Assembly: GCA_027316975.1 (NCBI GenBank)
Contig: DAHVFL010000003.1
Span: forward strand, 1 to 31,076
Origin: Chloroflexota bacterium
GTDB lineage: Bacteria; Chloroflexota; Ktedonobacteria; Ktedonobacterales; Ktedonobacteraceae
Length of the DNA: 31,076 bases
Direction: 5' to 3'
Below are positions 15,472 to 22,433 of the stretch, in pieces. The position numbers were made by a program, and so were the translations under genes. The notes under the pieces were generated by a model that saw only the letters and a list, made by a program, of their open reading frames with translations, had not been told where the DNA came from and ran no database searches. Position 1 is the first letter of the stretch. Every line of letters starts with the position of its first letter.

Positions 15472-15723
15472 ATGAACACGGAAAATACTTCACGACAGGA
15501 ACAGCATAATGAGGAACTGCATGTGGCTAACGGCAAGATGCAGGGCCAGTCATTGCGCTGTGCCAACTGTGATATCGAAATCCTCTGGACGCCTGTTATC
15601 GCGCGCGCCGTGGCCTATTGCTGTACCGGTTGCGCTGCTGGCGGCCCCTGTAACTGTGATTATTCGCAGTACCGTTCGGTCACTATTTCGGGTGTCATTC
15701 ATTACTATCCCGATGCCAGTTGA
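15472..15723 (+). CDS. Small Cys-rich metal-binding protein
   Basis: 83 residues. After a polar N-terminus come LRCANCDIEILW and a dense cluster YCCTGCAAGGPCNCDYS, seven Cys in all plus no His in the cluster, which points to zinc or another soft metal. The CxxC ... CCxGC layout is like the small metal-binding domain found before copper/zinc P-type ATPases (ATPase-cat_bd), but no ATPase is attached. It ends 83 bases before groES on the same strand and is probably the first gene of the chaperonin unit. The ribosome site AGAGG is unusually close to ATG 15472; ATG 15538 is an alternative start that would keep all Cys residues. Confidence 0.75.
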   Translation: MNTENTSRQEQHNEELHVANGKMQGQSLRCANCDIEILWTPVIARAVAYCCTGCAAGGPCNCDYSQYRSVTISGVIHYYPDAS

Positions 15724-15806
15724 GCTGGCGTGTGACACACCGGGATAAATGCCGGACACCGATTATGCCCGTTAAAACTTTGTTGTATTGAAAAGGAGTA
15801 TAGCTC

Positions 15807-16106
15807 GTGGCACAAAAGATTCGTCCTGTTGGCGACCGTGTGGTCGTAAAGCCCGCTGCCAAAGAAGAAATCACCAAAAGCGGTATCGTTATTCCTGACA
15901 CAGCCAAAGAGAAGCCCCAGGAAGGGACTGTCGTCGCGGTTGGCAGCGGTCGCCTGTTAGACAATGGTGATCGCGCAGTTATGGATGTGCGCGAAGGTGA
16001 TCGCATCCTGTTCGCCAAGTATGGCGGCACCGAGTTCAAACTGGATGGCGAAGAGTATCTTGTATTGAAAGAGAATGACATTCTTGCCATTATTGGCCAG
16101 GCATAA
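15807..16106 (+). CDS. groES: Co-chaperonin GroES
   Basis: 99 residues, normal length. Forms the seven-subunit lid of GroEL in the cytosol. It starts at GTG 15807 with AAGGAG (15793-15798) 8 bases before. Motifs: KIRPVGDRVVVKP, the mobile loop region EEITKSGIVIPDTAKEKPQEG, VVAVGSGR, and FAKYGGTEFKLDGEEYLVL. groEL follows after 14 bases, so they form one operon. Confidence 0.98.
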   Translation: MAQKIRPVGDRVVVKPAAKEEITKSGIVIPDTAKEKPQEGTVVAVGSGRLLDNGDRAVMDVREGDRILFAKYGGTEFKLDGEEYLVLKENDILAIIGQA

Positions 16107-16120
16107 GGAGTTAGAGTATC

Positions 16121-17746
16121 ATGGCAAAACAGCTTATGTTCGACGAGGAAGCTCGTCGTTCCCTGAAAAAAGGTATCGATATTTTGGCCGGAGCCGTCAA
16201 AGCCACGCTTGGGCCGAAGGGCCGCAACGTTGCGCTCGACAAGAAGTTCGGCGCGCCTACCGTCACGCACGACGGCGTGACCGTCGCCAAAGAAATCCAG
16301 CTTGAGAACGCCTTCGAAAATATGGGCGCGCAACTCCTCAAAGAAGCTGCCACGCGCACCAACGATGTCGCCGGTGATGGCACCTCCACCGCCACCGTCC
16401 TGGCCCAGGCTATCGTCAACGAGGGGCTGAAGAACCTCGCCGCCGGCGCCAACCCCATGCAGCTCAAACAGGGTATCGACAAAGGCACCGAGGCCGTGGT
16501 TGAGTACATCCGCAATGTTGCCATCAGCGTCCAGGACAAGAAAGAGATCGCCCAGATCGCCTCTATCTCAGCCGCTGACGAGAGCATTGGCAATCTCATC
16601 GCCGATGTGATGGATCGCGTTGGCAAAGACGGCGTCATCACCGTGGAAGAGTCGCGTGGCATCAACTTCGAGACCGAGTACGTCGATGGTATGCAGGTCG
16701 ACAAGGGCTATATCTCAGCCTACTTCGTCACCAACGCCGAGAAGATGGAAGCCTCTATCGACGATCCATACATCCTCATTACCGACAAAAAGATCAGCGC
16801 CGTGCAGGATATCCTGCCCCTGCTTGAAAAGATGACCCAGCAGGGCCGCCGCGAAATCGTGATTATCGCCGAAGATGTTGATGGCGAAGCCCTGGCGACC
16901 CTGGTCGTCAACAAGCTGCGCGGTATCCTCAACGTGCTGGCAGTCAAGGCCCCTGGCTTTGGTGATCGCCGCAAAGAGATGCTGCGAGACATCGCCGTAC
17001 TGACCGGCGGCGAAGTGATCAGCGAAGAGATGGGCCGCCGTCTCGACAGCGCCACCCTCGCCGATCTCGGCCAGGCGCGCCGCGTGGTTTCCCATAAAGA
17101 CGACACCACCATCGTGGAAGGCAAAGGCGACTCGGCTGACATCCAGGCGCGCATCCGCCAGATCAAAGCGCAGATCGAAGAGACCACCAGCGACTACGAC
17201 CGCGAAAAGTTGCAGGAACGCCAGGCCAAACTCTCCGGCGGCGTCGCCCTGATTAAAGTGGGCGCTGGCTCCGAGGTCGAGTTGAAGTATCGCAAGACCC
17301 GTGTTGAGGACGCGCTTTCCGCGACCCGCGCCGGTGTTGAAGAGGGCATGGTTCCCGGTGGGGGCGTCGCCCTGTTGAACGCGGTTGAGGCCCTGGACAA
17401 CCTGCGCCTGACAGGCGATGCCGCGACGGGCGTTAGCATCCTGCGCCGCGCTCTGGAAGAGCCACTGCGCCAGCTTGCCATCAACGGTGGCAAGGACGGT
17501 TCGGTCGTCGTCGAAGGCGTGCGCCGCGCTCAGAAAGAGTACAAGAGCGACAAGATCGGCTACAACGTGCTGACCGACAAATTTGAGGACATGGTTGCTG
17601 CCGGTATCATCGACCCCGCCAAGGTGACTCGCTCTGCCCTGCAGAACGCCACCAGCATCGCTGCGATGATCCTCACCACCGAGGCCCTCATCACCGACCT
17701 GCCAGAGAAGGAAAGGCCCGCCGCTCCGGCCATGCCTGAGTACTAA
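16121..17746 (+). CDS. groEL: Chaperonin GroEL
   Basis: 541 residues, full length. ATP-driven folding chamber. Motifs: LGPKGRNVALDKKFG, the ATP-site segment NDVAGDGTSTATVLAQAI, GGEVISEEMG, and the signature region ATRAGVEEGMVPGGGVALL. The C-terminus ends PEKERPAAPAMPEY and lacks the Gly-Met repeat tail common in GroEL, which may change the inner chamber floor. Ribosome site AAGGAG is close to the ATG. A clear terminator follows. Long opposite-strand frames over this gene are shadows. Confidence 0.98.
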   Translation: MAKQLMFDEEARRSLKKGIDILAGAVKATLGPKGRNVALDKKFGAPTVTHDGVTVAKEIQLENAFENMGAQLLKEAATRTNDVAGDGTSTATVLAQAIVNEGLKNLAAGANPMQLKQGIDKGTEAVVEYIRNVAISVQDKKEIAQIASISAADESIGNLIADVMDRVGKDGVITVEESRGINFETEYVDGMQVDKGYISAYFVTNAEKMEASIDDPYILITDKKISAVQDILPLLEKMTQQGRREIVIIAEDVDGEALATLVVNKLRGILNVLAVKAPGFGDRRKEMLRDIAVLTGGEVISEEMGRRLDSATLADLGQARRVVSHKDDTTIVEGKGDSADIQARIRQIKAQIEETTSDYDREKLQERQAKLSGGVALIKVGAGSEVELKYRKTRVEDALSATRAGVEEGMVPGGGVALLNAVEALDNLRLTGDAATGVSILRRALEEPLRQLAINGGKDGSVVVEGVRRAQKEYKSDKIGYNVLTDKFEDMVAAGIIDPAKVTRSALQNATSIAAMILTTEALITDLPEKERPAAPAMPEY

Positions 17747-17776
17747 GATCGGGTGTGATAGTCCAGTTGCCAAAAG

Positions 17777-17818
17777 AAATCGCCGCTCCACACAATAGTG
17801 CGGGGCGGCGATTTTTAT
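17777..17818 (+). terminator. Rho-independent terminator of groESL
   Basis: AAATCGCCGCTCC (17777-17789) pairs with GGGGCGGCGATTT (17802-17814), 13 bp with one G-T pair and a 12-base loop, directly followed by a T-rich run. It begins 30 bases after the groEL stop. Confidence 0.9.
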
Positions 17819-17870
17819 GTAAATGAGCCAGGGTGAAAGCAAAAGCTCAGAGGAGTTCACAGAAGCCCCG

Positions 17871-17942
17871 CTGTCATCCTGAGCGCAGCGAAGGACCTTC
17901 GCTTGCCCGGAGAGAGATCCTTCGCTGCGCTCAGGATGACAG
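17871..17942. repeat. Palindromic repeat, family A copy 5
   Basis: Intact outer arms (CTGTCATCCTGAGCGC and complement). The inner end of the left arm reads AAGGACCT instead of AAGGATCT. It lies between the groEL terminator and the convergent zinc-ribbon gene and is followed directly by a family E hairpin. Confidence 0.88.
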
Positions 17943-17947
17943 CTAGC

Positions 17948-17984
17948 GGGGGGCGGCTTTGCCCCCGCCCTGGCTGGTTTTTTG
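17948..17984. repeat. GC-rich repeat, family E
   Basis: GGGGGGCGGC-TTT-GCCCCCGCCC forms a strong hairpin followed by CTGGCTGGTTTTTT. A longer copy is at 19811-19854. It ends about 4 bases from the stop codon of the convergent gene at 17988. Confidence 0.7.
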
Positions 17985-17987
17985 CTG

Positions 17988-18941
17988 TTAAGATGTAAAC
18001 TTGAATGAATCAAGCATCTTGCTGTAATACTTCGACATGGCCTCATCGTAGGCGCTGCTGGGTGCGTAGAACAGGATTTCATAGTAGTACACGGTATGCT
18101 TTACAGCCAGGCTGGCTACATGGAGGGAACTGGCCTGAGTCGGGACGAACAAAGCATCCTCTTCATCCCAGGATACACCGCCGATGGTACGGTTGGTTGG
18201 AGTGTTGGTCAGTATTTGCGGGCTGGGTAAATTGCTATTGGTCCCAAAGCTATTGATGAGACCTGTATTGACATCGTTTGTGTTGCTCAACTGTGCCGAG
18301 TTCGCTGCTGAGATTTGCAAGATGAACAGGGTAACGGGAATTTGAGTTGATGGACGGAAAGCAATGTCCTTGTCCCCGCTAGTTGACTGTTGAACTTTCC
18401 CCTGTGTCCAACCCGCAGGAAACTGTATTGAGATTCCTAAATCGGAGCTTACGCCTTGTTGAAAAGCGAGAGGGGTGGGTAGTTGGTTGCCCGTCGGAGC
18501 AGGCGTTGATGATTGCGCCCCCGGCGTCGGTGTCGTTTTAGCCACTGGAGTGAGCGAGATTGCACCTGCTGACTGCTGCGAGCCATTCGCGCGATTCTGG
18601 AGCGCCACCGCTCCATAGCTCAGCCCGCCGCCGACCAGAATACTCGCAAAAAGCAATAAGAGAACGGCGGGTAAACTCAATGAACCCGGTTTGCGTTTGC
18701 GTCCGGGACGATCTGACTCCAACTCATGAAGGGAATCATCACGGTCATATGCAGTCTGCGTCGCTACTTTGTAGGGAAGGGGCACAGAAGCCGTTGACGG
18801 CCATTGCGGCGTTCCTGCTGGTAAGTATGAGAAAGTGGATGTCCGAGATTGCACGGGAGATGAAGAGGAAACGGGCAAGCCGCATTGCGAACATATAGTG
18901 GCCGAGTCCGACAACTCCGTATTACATCGAGGGCAGAACAT
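17988..18941 (-). CDS. Zinc-ribbon, one-TM protein with exported PsbP/LpqN-like domain
   Basis: 317 residues. The N-terminus is a zinc ribbon FCPRCN...ICSQCG (two CxxC pairs, residues 2-20). Then come a Ser/Pro-rich cytosolic linker, a membrane helix preceded by GRKRKPG (about 95-120), a Pro/Thr/Gln-rich outer linker, and a C-terminal domain (about 165-317). That domain has LGISIQFPAGWTQGK, DIAFRP, a late YYYEILFYAPSSAYDEAMS and a final MLDSFKF. This is the pattern of PsbP/LpqN-like beta domains. Function unknown; probably a sensor or envelope protein. I chose ATG 18941 because GGAGG lies just before it; a longer frame from 18995 would overlap the upstream gene. It is the second gene of a unit with 18968-19225. 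Confidence 0.82.
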   Translation of the reverse strand: MFCPRCNTELSDSATICSQCGLPVSSSSPVQSRTSTFSYLPAGTPQWPSTASVPLPYKVATQTAYDRDDSLHELESDRPGRKRKPGSLSLPAVLLLLFASILVGGGLSYGAVALQNRANGSQQSAGAISLTPVAKTTPTPGAQSSTPAPTGNQLPTPLAFQQGVSSDLGISIQFPAGWTQGKVQQSTSGDKDIAFRPSTQIPVTLFILQISAANSAQLSNTNDVNTGLINSFGTNSNLPSPQILTNTPTNRTIGGVSWDEEDALFVPTQASSLHVASLAVKHTVYYYEILFYAPSSAYDEAMSKYYSKMLDSFKFTS

Positions 18942-18967
18942 GTGTCCTCCATTTCCTGGTTGTGATG

Positions 18968-19225
18968 CTATTCTTGCGTCTTCACCAAACGACAATCAAA
19001 ACGTACTACGCCATTCTGTCGATCCGTGATAACTTTGACAACTTCAAGCTCTATTGATTCGCCAATAGATACAGGAATATCGACTTCATCTAAGACACGA
19101 CACTCGAAGTGCCGCCCTGGGTCGGTCGTATCAGCTATAACGCAGCGAACGTAACTATGTTCACTTCCTTCAAATACGGTCGTTAAACCAGGCGTTTTTT
19201 CTAATAAGATGCCGGCGCGTGTCAT
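18968..19225 (-). CDS. Small hypothetical protein
   Basis: 85 residues, family not recognised. No membrane helix, one or two Cys. The sequence alternates like a small beta-barrel (YVRCVIADTT, ECRVLDEVDIPVSIGESIEL, VRFDCRLV). It is the first gene after a strong promoter at 19264-19292. The zinc-ribbon gene starts 26 bases after its stop, which is good support for it being real and cotranscribed. Confidence 0.7.
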   Translation of the reverse strand: MTRAGILLEKTPGLTTVFEGSEHSYVRCVIADTTDPGRHFECRVLDEVDIPVSIGESIELEVVKVITDRQNGVVRFDCRLVKTQE

Positions 19226-19263
19226 GCTTTCTAATATCCCCTCATTATACGGTATCTGAGAGT

Positions 19264-19292
19264 ACTATAGAGAATGAAGCGCAAAATGTCAA
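19264..19292 (-). promoter_or_regulatory. Consensus sigma-70 promoter of the zinc-ribbon unit
   Basis: On the minus strand TTGACA (19292-19287), 17 bases, TATAGT (19269-19264): 6/6 and 5/6 matches at ideal spacing. It drives the gene pair 19225-17988 and has a leader of about 30 bases. Confidence 0.8.
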
Positions 19293-19332
19293 TATCGCGT
19301 ATTCATTTGTATTACGTAGAAGGTTTCAATAG

Positions 19333-19356
19333 AGAGACGCGATTTATCGCGTCTCT
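19333..19356. promoter_or_regulatory. Perfect palindrome between divergent promoters
   Basis: AGAGACGCGAT-TT-ATCGCGTCTCT, 11-base arms. It stands between the -35 boxes of two divergent promoters (19292 and 19381). It may be a shared operator, or a further member of the intergenic hairpin repeats. Confidence 0.6.
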
Positions 19357-19380
19357 GGAAATTGCCCGGAAAATTTACCG

Positions 19381-19409
19381 TTGACGCTCTTTCCATGCTG
19401 TGCTACACT
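19381..19409 (+). promoter_or_regulatory. Sigma-70 promoter of the ferredoxin-like gene
   Basis: TTGACG (19381-19386), 17 bases, TACACT (19404-19409): 5/6 and 4/6 at ideal spacing. RNA would start near 19416, after the TTG codon at 19362, so the coding region must begin further downstream, in agreement with the GTG chosen at 19506. Confidence 0.7.
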
Positions 19410-19505
19410 CCTACCAGGAAAGATGTGGAAGGCGATTTTGTTCCTGTGCCAGTGTTTTCTTTACGCCTCCGCGAACAACTTTATTATCTTCTGGAGGATG
19501 AATCA

Positions 19506-19811
19506 GTGCCAACTATTACTTTTGTGCGTGAGAACAAGCAAGTTGAAGTGCCTGAAGGCGATTCTGTTCGCTATCCAGCGTTGGAGAATGACGTACCTGT
19601 TTATTGCGGGCTGTGGAAATTTGCGAACTGTCATGGCAACGGGTTGTGCGGAACCGATCGTGTTATTGTCTCTCCTTCAAGCAATACCAACCCGCTCACG
19701 CCTTTTGAAAAATTTTGGCTGCGCAATGATCTCAAGAAAACCCCCAATATACGTCTATCGTGCCAGGTTCAGGTCTTTGGCGATGTCAATGTAGATACGC
19801 GCTGCGGCTAG
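19506..19811 (+). CDS. [2Fe-2S] ferredoxin-like protein with one ligand changed
   Basis: 101 residues from GTG 19506, which has a perfect GGAGG 8 bases upstream and lies after the predicted transcription start. The fold pattern is of plant/adrenodoxin-type ferredoxins: PTITFVRENKQVEVPEGDSV (strands 1-2), the cluster loop NCHGNGLCGTDRVIV (41-55), and a late RLSCQVQVFGDVNV (83-96). Usual ligands are C-x4/5-C-x2-C and a distant Cys. Here Cys42, Cys48 and Cys86 are present but the third position is Asp51. Cys34 (VYCGLW) is a possible substitute. It would carry electrons in the cytosol; its partner is unknown. The stop TAG directly joins the repeat at 19811. An in-frame extension to TTG 19362 adds no domain. 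Confidence 0.78.
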   Translation: MPTITFVRENKQVEVPEGDSVRYPALENDVPVYCGLWKFANCHGNGLCGTDRVIVSPSSNTNPLTPFEKFWLRNDLKKTPNIRLSCQVQVFGDVNVDTRCG

Positions 19812-19854
19812 GGAGCCAGGGCGGGGGCAAAGCCGCCCCCCCGCCCTGGCTCCC
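19811..19854. repeat. GC-rich hairpin, family E
   Basis: GGGAGCCAGGGCGGGGGC and GCCCCCCCGCCCTGGCTCCC form an almost perfect stem of about 18 bp. It begins with the last base of the ferredoxin stop codon. Confidence 0.85.
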
Positions 19855-20010
19855 TTTCACTGGTAGGTTTTTTAGGAAAGGGGCCAGCGAGTGGGAGGTG
19901 TCATCCTGAGCGCAGCGAAGGATCTCTCGTCGGCAGCACGCAGATCCTTCGCTGCGCTCAGGATGACACCTCTGGCGACCGGCGCATTTCAAGAAACCTC
20001 CCAGTGAAAG
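19854..20010. repeat. Composite D-A-A'-D' palindrome
   Basis: The outer arms are 19854-19873 (CTTTCACTGGTAGG followed by T6) and 19991-20010 (its near complement with two changes). They enclose a family A palindrome (19896-19971). The same nested order occurs at 15052-15207. In this copy the outer family A pair is GGTGTCAT/ATGACACC instead of CTGTCAT/ATGACAG. Confidence 0.88.
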
Positions 20011-20017
20011 GCCCTGG

Positions 20018-21001
20018 CTACCTGGTTGTAGCTGGCTCGACGACGAAGTACAGTTGCGCGGCCAACTGGTCGTTCCAGTATATTTCAACCATTCCTTCTA
20101 CTGGTGTGGCGAATACCTCGCCAGCATTGCCATTCACACCGTTTTTCGCCTGGGGTTGGGATATAGCCCTCTTTAAAACGAAGTAGATGTTGCCGCCAGT
20201 GAACCATTTGACGGTGACGTAGCCCGCTGCATTTGAATGCACGCTATAGGTCAGGTAGATCTTCTGGTTGACGGTGAACGTGTTGGTAGCGTTTTTAGGA
20301 TAGCCAGAATTCGGATCGATGGTCGATGCGGTAGCTACCGAGTTGATAATGTTGCTGGCTGGTCCTCGAATAGTATTAACAGTCGGAGTCGGCAGCAGGA
20401 CTGTAGGCGAAGGCTTGATATTCGGCTGACGAGGGTTTGTTATCTGCTGCAAGAAGGAGAGCTTACCGGTCGCTTTAGCATAATAAATGCCTCCCGCGAA
20501 TACAAGACCAATTACCACGATGAAGCTAATCAGGCCACTGATGACACGATAGCGCGGGATAATGGCGCGTGGTTTGGTATACATTGGCGGCACATAAATC
20601 GGGCCATCCGCCGCGGACTGAGCGGGAATCATCGCGCCGCCCCGTTGGAGAGTAGAAAGTGTAGTGCCTGGCCCCATCGCATAAGGGACCGGTTGTTGTC
20701 CTCCTGTGTACGGAACCGGCAAATTGGAATTAAGCGAGGGCTGTCCGTTGGCTGACCCCTGCGCAACCTGCGGCGCCATAACTTGCGCCCACAGCGAGTT
20801 ATCGTGTACCTGTGACGAGCCGGGAGAAACGTTAGTATCCCATTCGCCGCTGGATGCAGGAGTCATTGGGCCTCCCCAGTAACTCCCCGGCGATTGCGCA
20901 AAACCGCCGTTCTGCCCCCCTATTAAAGGAGAACGCGCGTTGCATTGCGGGCAGGGCATGGTATTAGCCGGTCGAAACGTATTGCAAGATGGACAAAGCA
21001 T
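20018..21001 (-). CDS. Zinc-ribbon, one-TM protein with exported beta domain
   Basis: 327 residues. It starts with a zinc ribbon MLCPSCNTF...CPQCNAR. A long Gly/Ser/Pro/Gln-rich cytosolic region follows to about 150, then one membrane helix (about 155-178, VISGLISFIVVIGLVFAGGI). Next come a Pro/Thr linker and a C-terminal beta-sandwich-like domain (about 225-325, FTVNQKIYLTYSV, GYVTVKWFTGGNIYFVL, GMVEIYWNDQ, AQLYFVVEP). It has the same architecture as the protein at 17988-18941, with a different outer domain. The function is unknown. GAGGAAAG stands ahead of the ATG. The stop codon lies at the edge of the repeat block 19811-20020. Confidence 0.82.
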   Translation of the reverse strand: MLCPSCNTFRPANTMPCPQCNARSPLIGGQNGGFAQSPGSYWGGPMTPASSGEWDTNVSPGSSQVHDNSLWAQVMAPQVAQGSANGQPSLNSNLPVPYTGGQQPVPYAMGPGTTLSTLQRGGAMIPAQSAADGPIYVPPMYTKPRAIIPRYRVISGLISFIVVIGLVFAGGIYYAKATGKLSFLQQITNPRQPNIKPSPTVLLPTPTVNTIRGPASNIINSVATASTIDPNSGYPKNATNTFTVNQKIYLTYSVHSNAAGYVTVKWFTGGNIYFVLKRAISQPQAKNGVNGNAGEVFATPVEGMVEIYWNDQLAAQLYFVVEPATTR

Positions 21002-21182
21002 TGATAACTTTCCTCGCTGTATTCAATCTCCAGGACTAACATAGCCGTAACCCTGCTAATCAAGGTAGCACCGCCAATTATACTGGTCAAGTTTTGTTGG
21101 GCGTCGTAGGGCAAATAGGCTATCATATATTATAGAGTAACGTAGTTCATCGTATGTCTTGCGTCTGGAAACAGTTGAGATC

Positions 21183-21404
21183 ATGCCAGAAACACAGGAA
21201 CAATGGTATAACCGGCAAGCCATTGAGCTACTGGCCCATCACATTCCATTTGAACGCGATGCCGCCAGTAAATCAGAACAGATTGAAATGTTACGCGGGC
21301 TGGTGTTGCGTCATGGGCGCGAAATGGACCCGGACTATTTCGGCTTTGAGGCCCGCAGCGAGCTGATACGCCTGGGCCTCTGGGATCGCATCGGGCCTGC
21401 TTAA
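21183..21404 (+). CDS. Small hypothetical protein
   Basis: 73 residues from ATG 21183, polar and helical, no Cys, no membrane segment. The visible stretch RHGREMDPDYFGFEARSELIRLGLWDRIG looks like a compact helical domain, but I do not recognise a family. Weak GAG ribosome site; an in-frame TTG at 21159 is possible. A proline dehydrogenase gene starts 68 bases downstream but has its own promoter. Confidence 0.55.
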   Translation: MPETQEQWYNRQAIELLAHHIPFERDAASKSEQIEMLRGLVLRHGREMDPDYFGFEARSELIRLGLWDRIGPA

Positions 21405-21408
21405 TTTG

Positions 21409-21437
21409 TGCTATGATACTCACACGAGGTAACCTCG
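21409..21437 (+). promoter_or_regulatory. Extended -10 promoter and operator-like palindrome of proline dehydrogenase gene
   Basis: TGC-TATGAT (21409-21417) is an extended -10. CGAGGT-A-ACCTCG (21425-21437), a 13-base perfect palindrome, begins at the predicted transcription start. A repressor there would block initiation. The regulator is unknown. Confidence 0.5.
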
Positions 21438-21472
21438 CAGAGTGATGATGTGCATAGTTTTTCAAGGGGGCG

Positions 21473-22387
21473 ATGATGCTCAAAGATACGCTGTTGTATC
21501 TTGCTCAAAATGGAACGGTACGCAATTTCGTCATACATAATCGCGCCACACGCGGTGTTTCCCGGCGATTTGTAGCAGGCGAGACATTGGACGATGCTAT
21601 CGAGGCAACGCGCGCGCTCAATTCACGCAAGCTGCACGTCTCGCTAGATCACCTCGGCGAAAACGTCACGGACGCGCAAGAAGCCCTGGCGGCTGCTCAA
21701 GACTATATCGCGATTCTTGACCGCATTCAACAGACGGGCGTCGATGCTAATATCTCGATCAAGCTGACCGCGTTGGGATTGGATATTTCGCAGGAATTAT
21801 GCGAACAGAATGTCTGCCAAATCTTAGAATACGCGCAGCCCTTCCCCATTTTCGTGCGTATCGATATGGAAGGCTCGGCCTATACCGCGCAGACGGTGGA
21901 TGTCACCCTGCGGATGCATAAGCAGTTTGAACACGTAGGAACCGTCATCCAGTCCTGTATGCATCGCAGCAGGAAAGATGTAGAAGAGCTTATTGCGCAG
22001 GGCGTGCGCGTGCGCCTGGTGAAAGGCGCGTACAAAGAGCCAGGTACCGTCGCCTTCCAGCAGAAAAGCGATGTCGATCAAAATTATGTGCGCCTGATGA
22101 TGCAGCTTTTACTGCACGGCAACTATCCCGCCCTTGCCACACACGACGAATCCATCATCAACGCCGCCTGCAAGTATGCGCGGGATAACGGCATCGATAA
22201 AACGGCGTTCGAGTTCCAGATGCTGTATGGCATTCGCCGGGATTTACAACAAAAATTGGTGAGCCAGGGCTACCAGGTGCGCGTCTACGTTCCCTACGGT
22301 TCGCAATGGTACCCCTATTTGATGCGTCGCATGGCCGAACGCCCGGCTAATCTGGTTTTTGTAATGAGCAATGCTGTGCGGCGCTAA
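21473..22387 (+). CDS. Proline dehydrogenase
   Basis: 304 residues, the monofunctional FAD enzyme that oxidises proline to pyrroline-5-carboxylate and feeds electrons to quinone. Motifs of the ProDH barrel are seen: ISIKLTALGLD, FVRIDMEGS, GVRVRLVKGAYKEP, LATHDESII, FEFQMLYGIR, and the proline-binding C-terminal segment VRVYVPYGSQWYPYLMRRMAERPAN. Length matches the short bacterial type of the Thermus/Bacillus kind, without the P5C dehydrogenase half found in PutA; that partner is not in the window. GGGGG precedes tandem ATGATG (21473/21476). Confidence 0.95.
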   Translation: MMLKDTLLYLAQNGTVRNFVIHNRATRGVSRRFVAGETLDDAIEATRALNSRKLHVSLDHLGENVTDAQEALAAAQDYIAILDRIQQTGVDANISIKLTALGLDISQELCEQNVCQILEYAQPFPIFVRIDMEGSAYTAQTVDVTLRMHKQFEHVGTVIQSCMHRSRKDVEELIAQGVRVRLVKGAYKEPGTVAFQQKSDVDQNYVRLMMQLLLHGNYPALATHDESIINAACKYARDNGIDKTAFEFQMLYGIRRDLQQKLVSQGYQVRVYVPYGSQWYPYLMRRMAERPANLVFVMSNAVRR

Positions 22388-22433
22388 ACGCGCTTTCATG
22401 CCGCCGCAAAGCGGTGAGCATAAGGAGAAAGCA

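Noticed and set aside
16715..18082. 455-codon open frame opposite groEL
   Set aside because: Shadow of groEL codon bias, and its first part is translated repeat and zinc-ribbon gene sequence.
19362..19505. 48-residue N-terminal extension of the ferredoxin-like protein
   Set aside because: Its TTG start lies upstream of a good promoter (19381-19409), whereas GTG 19506 has a perfect ribosome site.
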